Assembly: GCF_024220515.1 (NCBI RefSeq)
Contig: NZ_JAMXOT010000003.1
Span: 1 to 37,370 of the forward strand
DNA from: Oscillatoria sp. HE19RPO
GTDB lineage: Bacteria; Cyanobacteriota; Cyanobacteriia; Cyanobacteriales; Laspinemataceae
Reading direction: 5' to 3'
Length of the DNA: 37,370 nucleotides
Shown: positions 30,954 to 37,370 of the stretch, piece by piece
How positions within the stretch are numbered: position 1 is the stretch's first letter
How the letters are laid out: each line of letters opens with the position of its first letter
Position numbers and translations under genes: made by a program
The notes under the pieces: model-generated
What the model was told of the DNA's origin: nothing
The model's input: only the letters and a program-made list of their open reading frames with translations
Databases searched by the model: none

Positions 30954-32135
30954 TTAGTACGACTCTACAGCCACCCGCATCGCCCGGGCGAGTTCAGCCG
31001 CCACTTCTGGACGAGAAAACTCCGGCGGGGGTAACTCCCCATTCCGCAGCATTTCCCGCACCTTAGTTCCTGACAAGTGAATCCGCTGATCCGGATTACT
31101 TGGACTCGTTTTTGTGGTTGCCATACTCTTGGTCAACTGACAGAAGAAAGCGTGCTCAAACTTCATGGGCACGATTCCTAATTCCCCGGGTTCAAACTCA
31201 TCAAAAATATGTTGAGCGTCGTAGGTGCCGTAGTAATCCCCCACTCCGGCATGATCCCGACCCACAATAAAATGGGTGCAGCCGTAATTTTTCCGGAGTA
31301 AGGCGTGGAAAATTGCTTCTCTAGGTCCGGCATAGCGCATCGCTGCTGGGTTAATGGCCAAAATTACCCGGTCTTTCGGGTAATATTTTTCCATGAGAAT
31401 TTCATAACAGCGCATCCGCACATCGGCGGGGATATCATCCCCTTTGGTGACGCCGACTAGGGGATGCAGGAATAAGGCATCCACACTTTCCAAGGCGCAT
31501 TTTGTAATATATTCGTGGGCGCGGTGGATTGGGTTGCGGGTTTGGAAGGCAACGATGGATTTCCAGCCTTTTTCCCGAAACAGGGCCCGAGATTGAGCGG
31601 GGTCGATTTGGTAATCGGGGAATTGGGGATGCGCTTCGCGATCGAGTAACCAAATCGGTCCGGCGAGATTGATGGGTCCTTGTTCGTACAAGACTTTGAC
31701 CCCGGGATGATTTTGGTCCTCGGTACGATAGACGTTAACGGCTTCTAATGCCTTGTTGTAGCGATATTTTTGGGTGAGTTCCAGGACGCCGACAAATTTG
31801 CCTTCGGTGTCATCTAAGCGCACCCAACTCCCTTCTTTCAGGGGTTCAGCGATTTCTTCACTCACCGGCAGGGTGATGGGAACGGACCAGGGGAGACCAT
31901 TCGCCAAGCGCATATCCGTGACGACGGGATCGTAATCTTTTTGATCCATGAAGCCCGTCAGGGGGCTAAAACCACCAATAGCAATTAGGATAAGGTCACA
32001 GAGTGCGCGATCGCTCAGTTGGAGGCGAGGCATAGTCTCGGCTTGGGCGAGAAATTCCTGCTTTTGAGCGGGACTGACGATCCGATTAATTAGGTGACCG
32101 CCGTGGGGGGCGATCGCATCTGGATGTTGAGTCAA
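30954..32135 (-). CDS. sat: Sulfate adenylyltransferase (ATP sulfurylase)
   Basis: This 393-residue enzyme activates sulfate to adenosine 5'-phosphosulfate, the first step of sulfate assimilation. It is the single-chain (Met3/Sat) type. The active-site motif is [17 protein letters not shown], with the QxRNPxHxxHE signature. The other conserved segments are [13 protein letters not shown] and [15 protein letters not shown]. No C-terminal APS-kinase-like domain is present; it ends [11 protein letters not shown]. The start is TTG, as no ATG precedes the conserved HPDGIAPHGG-like N-terminus. AGAGGGA lies about seven bases upstream and supports it. It follows mnmA on the same strand after a 375-base spacer full of hairpins, so it is likely transcribed alone. 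Confidence 0.97.
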   Translation of the reverse strand: MTQHPDAIAPHGGHLINRIVSPAQKQEFLAQAETMPRLQLSDRALCDLILIAIGGFSPLTGFMDQKDYDPVVTDMRLANGLPWSVPITLPVSEEIAEPLKEGSWVRLDDTEGKFVGVLELTQKYRYNKALEAVNVYRTEDQNHPGVKVLYEQGPINLAGPIWLLDREAHPQFPDYQIDPAQSRALFREKGWKSIVAFQTRNPIHRAHEYITKCALESVDALFLHPLVGVTKGDDIPADVRMRCYEILMEKYYPKDRVILAINPAAMRYAGPREAIFHALLRKNYGCTHFIVGRDHAGVGDYYGTYDAQHIFDEFEPGELGIVPMKFEHAFFCQLTKSMATTKTSPSNPDQRIHLSGTKVREMLRNGELPPPEFSRPEVAAELARAMRVAVESY

Positions 32136-32261
32136 AACGATCCCTCTTTAGATATAGTTCAATTCTTAAGCTTTGCTAATTTTTTATCATACTGGTATCT
32201 GGGACGTTTGACACGCCTCGATTCGGTGCGATCGCCTTCAGGCCAAGATTGCCCCAATATC

Positions 32262-32486
32262 AAAAACCCGGCTTTGTTGAAAAACCGGGTTGTTAAGATT
32301 GGGACTTTTCAAGTTTTGATGGCAAGAGTAGCAACATGGGTTAGAAACCGGGTTTCTTCAAACCATCTGTGCTAATTTGCAGAAATTCTGGGCAGAAACC
32401 CGGTTTCTTGTCTTGGGGGTTAGAAACCGGGTTTCTTTACTCACCCTTTGGCAATTTGCCGCCATTCAAGGCAGAAACCCGGTTTC
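32262..32486. repeat. Cluster of GAAACCCGG palindromes between mnmA and sat
   Basis: AGAAACCGGGTTTCT or its inverse occurs at 32343-32357, 32394-32408 and 32422-32436. A shorter GAAACCCGGTTTC is at 32474-32486, and a related AAAACCCGG/AAAACCGGG pair at 32262-32291. The spacer words (CTAATTTGCAGAAATTCTGG, TGGCAATTTGCCGCC) echo those of the array at 27401-27643. It lies just 3' of mnmA and about 130 bases or more upstream of the sat start. Confidence 0.8.
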
Positions 32487-32510
32487 GGGTCCGATCGCCA
32501 CAGAATCGCC

Positions 32511-33569
32511 CTAGGATAACTGTTCGATAATCCCGCCACCGAGGACGCGATCGCCGTCGTACCAAACTGCTGCTTGTCCGGGGGTTACCCCAAACTGCGG
32601 TTCATCAAACACCAGTTTGGCGCGATGTCCGCGATCTTCAGGAATCACCGTCACCGGAACAGGCGAGGTCCGATACCGAATCTGAACTTCTGCCCGAATT
32701 GGTGCAGTCGGAGGGGCGATCGACACCCAATTGACGCGATCCACGGTGAAACTCGGTTCGGTTGCTGACTCGCGATCGCCGACAATCACCCGATTTTTCA
32801 CCGCATCCAATGCCACCACATACAAGGGTTCCGCTGCCGCAACCCCAATCCCTTTACGCTGTCCAATGGTGTAGCGATGGATGCCATCATGTTGTCCGAG
32901 GACCTTCCCCTGAACATCGACAATATCCCCTTTTTGGGGCTGGATGTACTGTTCTAAAAAGGTTTGCATCGACCCGTGGGCTTCCACCAAGCATAAGTCT
33001 TGACTTTCCGGCTTTTCCGCCGTTTGCAGTCCATATTCCGCCGCAATCTGTCTCGTTTCTGTCTTGGTGATTTCACCCAAGGGAAACATACATCCCGCCA
33101 GCAATTTTTGGGTTAAGTCGTACAAAAAGTAAGATTGATCTTTATTGCGATCGACGGCCCGCAGTAATTCATACCGTCCAGTCTCTTCGTTATAGTTGAC
33201 TCGGGCATAGTGTCCCGTAGCAATTTTGTCAATCCCTAGTTCTTCTTTGGCATAACTTAACATCGGGCCAAATTTCACGGCCCGATTGCACTGGGAACAG
33301 GGTAATGGGGTAAACCCGGCACTATATCCCGCCACTAAGTAATCGACAATTTTTTCTTGAAATAACTGGCGAGTATCGACGATGTGATGGGGAATATCCA
33401 AGTCTTCACAAATTGCGGCAGCATCGACCATCCCCTCAGAGCAGCATTGACCCTTCCCCTTCATTAACCACAGGGTAAGACCAATGACTTCATATCCTTG
33501 ATGATGTAGGATGGCGGCTGCGGTAGAACTATCCACTCCACCAGAGAGGCCAACGACGACTTTGCTCAT
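32511..33569 (-). CDS. mnmA: tRNA-uridine 2-sulfurtransferase (tRNA-specific 2-thiouridylase)
   Basis: This 352-residue enzyme puts sulfur on C2 of the wobble uridine (U34) of Lys, Glu and Gln tRNAs, using ATP. The N-terminal PP-loop is [15 protein letters not shown] (residues 7-21). The two catalytic cysteines are Cys94 in [11 protein letters not shown] (nucleophile) and Cys193 in SQDLCLVE (persulfide). [12 protein letters not shown] is the family signature between them. The C-terminal beta-barrel has [12 protein letters not shown] and [20 protein letters not shown]. Length is normal and the ATG start agrees with the family. It is divergent from the SPOR-like gene at 33763. Confidence 0.97.
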   Translation of the reverse strand: MSKVVVGLSGGVDSSTAAAILHHQGYEVIGLTLWLMKGKGQCCSEGMVDAAAICEDLDIPHHIVDTRQLFQEKIVDYLVAGYSAGFTPLPCSQCNRAVKFGPMLSYAKEELGIDKIATGHYARVNYNEETGRYELLRAVDRNKDQSYFLYDLTQKLLAGCMFPLGEITKTETRQIAAEYGLQTAEKPESQDLCLVEAHGSMQTFLEQYIQPQKGDIVDVQGKVLGQHDGIHRYTIGQRKGIGVAAAEPLYVVALDAVKNRVIVGDRESATEPSFTVDRVNWVSIAPPTAPIRAEVQIRYRTSPVPVTVIPEDRGHRAKLVFDEPQFGVTPGQAAVWYDGDRVLGGGIIEQLS

Positions 33570-33762
33570 AAAATCCCATAAAAGGCCGCTATCTAAACAA
33601 TTCGGCCAGACAATAACAATCTCTTTCTAGGCTAACAGATCGAGTTGAAATTCATGGTCAAATTTATTGAGATTTTCGGTTAGACCTGAAAAATGTCTGG
33701 AATTTCCTGTGCTAGAGTGTCTAAAAACCTCATAATCTTGCTTGGTGAGTGGATATCCCTGT

Positions 33763-34566
33763 ATGGAAAATCTACGATTCGGTTCGTTCGGTTCTAGGAA
33801 TCGTGAATGGAGTTCGGCGCGATCGCCTGATGTCTGGGTAGGGGCGATTTTAGGGTTCGGTTTAACGGTGGGAGTCGCCGCTGAGTTGTTGCTACCGTCT
33901 CAACGGGCGATCGCTCAAACCCTTCCCCAACTTCCACCCCTCCAACAATTTCCCCAGCAACAACCGCAACAACTCCCCCAACTTCCGGTTCCCTCCCAGC
34001 AACCCCCTTTCTCCCCGGGACCGATTCCCCAGTTTGAACTCCCTCCGGCCCCACCTGGGCTTCCTCCACTGCCGAGTTCTAAGCGTTATGTGGTCTATAT
34101 CCCCACGAATAACCCCATCGTACTCGCCCAAGTTCGGTTAATCGAACCGGAGGCATTTATTAAGGAGTTGGACGGAAAAACCGTGATTCAAGCGGGGATG
34201 TTTGTGAATAACTCCAATGCCTACAGACGGGCGCGAGAATTAGAGTTATTGGTCGGGATTCGTTCGGCGATCGGCACTATTGAACCCATCTCCCCGGCGA
34301 TCGCCTCTGCTGTTGGTCCACCGGCTGCCTCTTTGGGCATTTCTAATCCCTATTTTGTCATCATTCCCGGCAACCCCAATGACTTTTCCCGGATTACGAC
34401 TCAACTAACTACTGCCGGAATTGCCTACCAAGAAATCTCCGTCCGCACCGTTCCCTTTGGACCCCATCTGGCGATCGGACCTTACCCCAATCGCATCACT
34501 GCTCAACAAGAAAGCGGTTATATTCGTAATTTTGGCATTGATGCTCGGGTTCATCAATATGATTGA
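33763..34566 (+). CDS. Exported SPOR-like protein with a Pro/Gln-rich linker
   Basis: The protein has 267 residues. After a charged N-terminus, a hydrophobic segment (VWVGAILGFGLTVGVAAELLL, about 24-44) ends before SQRAIAQTL and may be a signal peptide or anchor. Residues about 55-105 are a low-complexity Pro/Gln linker (QQFPQQQPQQLPQLP). Two SPOR-like halves follow: KTVIQAGMFVNNSNAYRRARELEL and YFVIIPGNPNDF ... GPHLAIGPYPNRITAQQESGYI. SPOR domains bind denuded peptidoglycan glycan strands, so a cell-wall or septum role is possible but not shown. The ATG at 33763 is preferred to the TTG at 33742, which has no ribosome-binding site. Confidence 0.78.
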   Translation: MENLRFGSFGSRNREWSSARSPDVWVGAILGFGLTVGVAAELLLPSQRAIAQTLPQLPPLQQFPQQQPQQLPQLPVPSQQPPFSPGPIPQFELPPAPPGLPPLPSSKRYVVYIPTNNPIVLAQVRLIEPEAFIKELDGKTVIQAGMFVNNSNAYRRARELELLVGIRSAIGTIEPISPAIASAVGPPAASLGISNPYFVIIPGNPNDFSRITTQLTTAGIAYQEISVRTVPFGPHLAIGPYPNRITAQQESGYIRNFGIDARVHQYD

Positions 34567-34582
34567 TTAATTTCCTAAAACA

Positions 34583-34603
34583 GGACACGGCAATGCCGTG
34601 TCC
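34583..34603 (+). terminator. Hairpin GGACACGGC-AAT-GCCGTGTCC after the SPOR-like gene
   Basis: A perfect 9-bp stem with a three-base loop starts 17 bases after the stop codon. No T-run follows (CCCAACAAAATCC), so termination is only a possibility. A sister hairpin with a paired base change (GGACAAGGC/GCCTTGTCC) lies at 30516-30536. Confidence 0.5.
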
Positions 34604-34658
34604 CCAACAAAATCCTTAAAATTTAACTTTAAAAATCTAGCATTAATAACCCTTTAAA

Positions 34659-36260
34659 TTGTTGATTCATCCAGAACAGCGGACCGTGACCCAACAGCAA
34701 AATCGTCAAACTCTAATTCATCAAGTCATCGTGACTTCAGGGCAAATGAGCGCCATTGAAGGACGACTCTTTGCCGCCGGAATGCCCGTCGCTGCATTAA
34801 TGGAAAAGGTGGCCCAGGCTATTTTTCATCGGTTGATTGCCCTCTATCCTCGTCCCAGAGTCCAACGAGTTGGGGTGTTGGTGGGTCCGGGTCACAATGG
34901 CGGAGATGCTTTGGTGGTGGCCCGAGAGTTACATTTTGCCGGATATGAGGTGCTGATTTATCGACCCCTGGCTAAATGCAAGGATTTGACGGGGAAGCAT
35001 GGGCAATATGTGGCCAGTTTGGGGGTTGAGTTTGTTGACCAAATTGAACCCCTCCTGGATTGTGATTTGATTGTGGATGGATTATTTGGATTCGGATTAG
35101 AACGGGCAATTTCTGGGGAGATTGCTCAGGGAATTGACCGATTAAATGAACAGTCTCAACCTGCGATCAGTATTGATTTACCCTCGGGGTTGCATACGGA
35201 TACGGGAGCAGTTTTAGGAACGGCAATTCAGGCTACCCATACCTTTTGCTTGGGGTTATGGAAGTTAGGATTATTTCATGATCAAGCATTGGCTTATGTG
35301 GGAAAGCCGGAATTAATTGATTTTGATATCCCTTTGGCAGATATTCAGGCGGTTTTAGGCGATCGCCATCCCATCCACCGGATTACCTCAACGGTGGCAC
35401 TCGCCCATCTCCCGCTTCCTCGTCCCCAATTGACCCATAAGTATAAGGAAGGACATCTCCTGGCAATTTGTGGTTCTCAACGGTATATGGGGGCGGCCCT
35501 ATTATGTGGATTGGGGGCGAAGGCATCGGGGGTGGGAATGTTGACGATCGCCGTTCCTAAATCCCTCAAACCGTACATGAGTCAGCAATTAGCCGATGCG
35601 CTGATTGTCGGATGTCCAGAAACTGCTTCTGGGGCGATCGCTGATTTGCCCGATAGCATCGACTTGAGTTCCTTTGATGCGATCGCCTGTGGTTGTGGCT
35701 TGACCCTAGATGCGATGGCGGTGGTTCAAGCTGTGTTAGCCAGCGATCGGCCCTTGATTTTAGATGCCGATGGATTAAATGCTTTGGCGCGATTGGGAAC
35801 CATTCCCACCCTGTCTCAACGAGAAGCCTTTACCCTGTTGACCCCCCATCCGGGAGAATTTAAGCGTCTGTTTCCCGAGGTTCAGGAGGAAGCTGAGGAT
35901 TTGGTGAGGGCCGTGCGTCGGGCTTCTGAGGAAAGTGGGGCGGTGGTGATGCTCAAACAAGCCAGAACGGCGATCGGCTATCGGGATGGATCGGTTTGGA
36001 TTAACCCGGAAAGTACCCCGGCATTGGCAAGAGGTGGCAGTGGCGATGTCTTAACCGGGTTATCCAGTGGCTTAATGGCTCAGGCGATCGCCCGGAAAAT
36101 TCCTCTAGAACCTCTTGTGCAAACCGCCGTATGGTGGCACGCCCAAGCTGCCATTTCTGCTGCTGGTGTTCGCACGGAGTTAGGAGTAGATGCGGTGACG
36201 TTAAGCGAGTATTTACTGAAGGTGTTGCCGCAGTTGGTGCGATCGGGCAATGACTTGTAA
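34659..36260 (+). CDS. nnr: Bifunctional NAD(P)H-hydrate epimerase / ADP-dependent dehydratase
   Basis: This fused repair enzyme of up to 533 residues restores NAD(P)H from its damaged hydrates. The N-terminal YjeF_N epimerase half (about 25-235) has GVLVGPGHNGGDALVVAREL, DLIVDGLFGFGLER and AISIDLPSGLHTDTG. The C-terminal ribokinase-like dehydratase half (about 255-525) has HKYKEGHLLAICGS, ILDADGLNAL, LLTPHPGEFKRLF and the catalytic-loop ALARGGSGDVLTGL. The start is uncertain: TTG at 34659, or GTG at 34686, which leaves the expected 13-15 residues before VTSGQM and follows a GCGGA. It converges on the FkbM gene across 91 bases, in which a weak CACCC/GGGTG stem lies at 36314-36328. Confidence 0.95.
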   Translation: MLIHPEQRTVTQQQNRQTLIHQVIVTSGQMSAIEGRLFAAGMPVAALMEKVAQAIFHRLIALYPRPRVQRVGVLVGPGHNGGDALVVARELHFAGYEVLIYRPLAKCKDLTGKHGQYVASLGVEFVDQIEPLLDCDLIVDGLFGFGLERAISGEIAQGIDRLNEQSQPAISIDLPSGLHTDTGAVLGTAIQATHTFCLGLWKLGLFHDQALAYVGKPELIDFDIPLADIQAVLGDRHPIHRITSTVALAHLPLPRPQLTHKYKEGHLLAICGSQRYMGAALLCGLGAKASGVGMLTIAVPKSLKPYMSQQLADALIVGCPETASGAIADLPDSIDLSSFDAIACGCGLTLDAMAVVQAVLASDRPLILDADGLNALARLGTIPTLSQREAFTLLTPHPGEFKRLFPEVQEEAEDLVRAVRRASEESGAVVMLKQARTAIGYRDGSVWINPESTPALARGGSGDVLTGLSSGLMAQAIARKIPLEPLVQTAVWWHAQAAISAAGVRTELGVDAVTLSEYLLKVLPQLVRSGNDL

Positions 36261-36351
36261 AAATGATTAGGATAACTCAGGACTACTAAAACAGCCCGTC
36301 TTTAACTGACTCTCACCCCTGATGGGTGGGTTGAATTACTTATTTTTCCGT

Positions 36352-37104
36352 TTACCATCGCATATAGAGAGCATTATAGCAACCGGCTATATGTTTTTGA
36401 TGAATAAAATCCGTATAGAAGGAAACAGGTCGATATCCAAAGGGGAGCAAAAAATTGTGAATGTCTATCAATCTCCCGCCTAGCTTGCTACTATGGTCAT
36501 TTCCGACATAGAAGAACTCAAAGTAGATAAAATTAATCCGTTTATTCTCTAGTAATTGTTGTGCGCCCTGAATCACCTCAAAGTCAAACCCCTCTGTATC
36601 GACTTTAAGAATATCAATCGAACTAATCTGATGTTTTTGACAGTAGGCATCAATCGTTTCTAGCTCTAATGTGGCAACGTCGCAACTCTTACGGGATGAG
36701 ATAACCGGAGATTCGGCAATGCAAGAGGCCAAAACAGACTTGGAGTAAATGTATATTTCTTTTGTCTCATGTCTTTTGCCGAATCCTAGGCAATAAGGAT
36801 GGATATTTTTGTAAGGCTTAACGTTAGCCTGAAGTTCTTTAAATGTTTTTTGAACCGGCTCAAAACAGTAGATTTCGGAGGTGGTAAACTTTTTAGAAAA
36901 CTTAATTGCTGTTTGCCCAACATTTGCACCAATATCAAATATTGTATGGATTGAAGGGCGAGTGAGGTGAGAATTATAGTGGGGGTCGGATAAAATTTTA
37001 TTGATATCAGATAAGGGATCGACTCCTAATCCAGTAATCACGTTTTTAGCTGTTATCTGATAACCCGCAGCTAATACCAGTGATTTGATGAGACTTTTAA
37101 GCAT
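36352..37104 (-). CDS. FkbM-family SAM-dependent methyltransferase
   Basis: This 250-residue protein is of the FkbM family, whose members methylate sugar or polyketide hydroxyls and are often found near surface-glycan genes. SAM motif I is FDIGANVGQTAIKFSKKF (about 56-73), followed by IYCFEPVQKTFKELQANV with the ribose-binding Glu. The family segment IDILKVDTEGFDFEVIQGAQ lies at about 162-181. The C-terminus (PFGYRPVSFY, then CYNALYMRW) is normal, so the gene is complete. It is clearly richer in A and T than its neighbours and has no HIP1 octamer, which may mean acquisition by transfer. It lies beside a repeat element at the window end. The substrate is unknown. Confidence 0.9.
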   Translation of the reverse strand: MLKSLIKSLVLAAGYQITAKNVITGLGVDPLSDINKILSDPHYNSHLTRPSIHTIFDIGANVGQTAIKFSKKFTTSEIYCFEPVQKTFKELQANVKPYKNIHPYCLGFGKRHETKEIYIYSKSVLASCIAESPVISSRKSCDVATLELETIDAYCQKHQISSIDILKVDTEGFDFEVIQGAQQLLENKRINFIYFEFFYVGNDHSSKLGGRLIDIHNFLLPFGYRPVSFYTDFIHQKHIAGCYNALYMRW

Positions 37105-37274
37105 ATTTTTTTCGTAGAGATAGAAAAAAACCTGACAATCTGTGCGGTTTCTTGCTCTTTTAATTTAGCACGCTTTTAAGAAATGGTAAGGCCATTGGCA
37201 AAAATTTCACGGAGGTTATAAGCAGCTTGGTTAGGTTATACAGCTGGCTAAAACCGGGGGTAATCCTACCATTA

Positions 37275-37370
37275 GGGGATTGCAAAATATAAATCATCCA
37301 ACCGTTCAACTGATGAAAGGAAGGTATGTGTAGGGGCGCAATGCTTGCGCCCCAGGGGCGCAAGCATTGC
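37275..37370. mobile_element. Truncated MITE-like element at the window end
   Basis: After TTA (37272-37274) the sequence GGGGATTGCAAAATATAAAT is the inverse of the element end at 78-97. The following bases, through GAAAGGAAGGTATG and TGTAGGGGCGCAATGC, are the reverse complement of the start-of-window copy. The element is cut by the window edge inside its palindrome. The rest of the 37105-37274 spacer contains no gene. Confidence 0.75.

Noticed and set aside
37160-37363. 67-codon minus-strand frame GASIAPLHIPSFHQLNGW
   Set aside because: It is translated repeat sequence running off the truncated element at the window end.
1-37370. tRNA or rRNA genes
   Set aside because: I looked through the gaps for cloverleaf ends and GTTCNANNC arms and found none that I could support. 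A tRNAscan-SE run would settle it.

Overview
The window looks like chromosomal DNA from a filamentous, Oscillatoria-like cyanobacterium. Three things support this. The octamer GCGATCGC (HIP1) is found in most genes. There are dense heptanucleotide (TTGGTCA-type) and palindromic repeats. The gene set is typically cyanobacterial: UbiD and 4-hydroxyphenylpyruvate dioxygenase of the plastoquinone/tocopherol routes, a caspase-fold protein, a Uma2-family protein and an FkbM methyltransferase. The genus cannot be fixed from the sequence alone. Both ends of the window lie inside copies of the same palindromic mobile element, in opposite orientation, so it is probably a whole contig that ended at repeats.

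Layout. 0.2-4.9 kb: a zinc alcohol dehydrogenase-like protein, a small membrane protein, a 1-Cys peroxiredoxin, a cysteine synthase, and an overlapping pair of SAM methyltransferase and [2Fe-2S] thioredoxin-like ferredoxin. 4.9-9.3 kb is a mobile-element graveyard: a heptad array, an IS630 transposase remnant, and an IS66-family transposase broken by an in-frame TAG and by a 165-bp MITE. It also holds a small putative winged-helix gene with two operator-like palindromes, and a tandem pair of structured repeats, one carrying a nested 146-bp MITE. 9.3 kb: Uma2-family protein. 10.2-17.9 kb is an exopolysaccharide block: membrane nucleotide-sugar dehydratase/epimerase, six-module SLBB export protein, and Wzc-like chain-length regulator/BY-kinase. 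18.2-21.9 kb: two conserved hypotheticals and a large GAF-domain protein. 22.8-27.4 kb: ubiD, a NYN-nuclease protein with putative LOTUS/OST-HTH modules, and hpd. 27.6-29.9 kb: a Tat-type exported caspase-fold protein whose catalytic His and Cys are replaced by Tyr and Ser. 31-36.3 kb: sat, mnmA, a SPOR-like exported protein and nnr. 36.4-37.1 kb: an AT-rich FkbM methyltransferase.

How the genes fit together. The three genes at 10.2-17.9 kb would make, polymerise under length control and export a surface polysaccharide (Wzx/Wzy-type), though no flippase, polymerase or glycosyltransferase is present here. Sat and cysteine synthase are both sulfur-assimilation enzymes but lie 28 kb apart. UbiD and HPPD serve prenylquinone synthesis and flank the NYN protein.

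The most distinctive content is non-coding. At least five repeat or MITE families can be delimited by hand. One has exact TAA/TTA target duplications, and a copy can be removed on paper to restore the IS66 reading frame. Another keeps a two-hairpin architecture with compensatory base changes. Heptad palindromes sit between convergent gene ends at three separate junctions. No tRNA, rRNA or CRISPR array was recognised.
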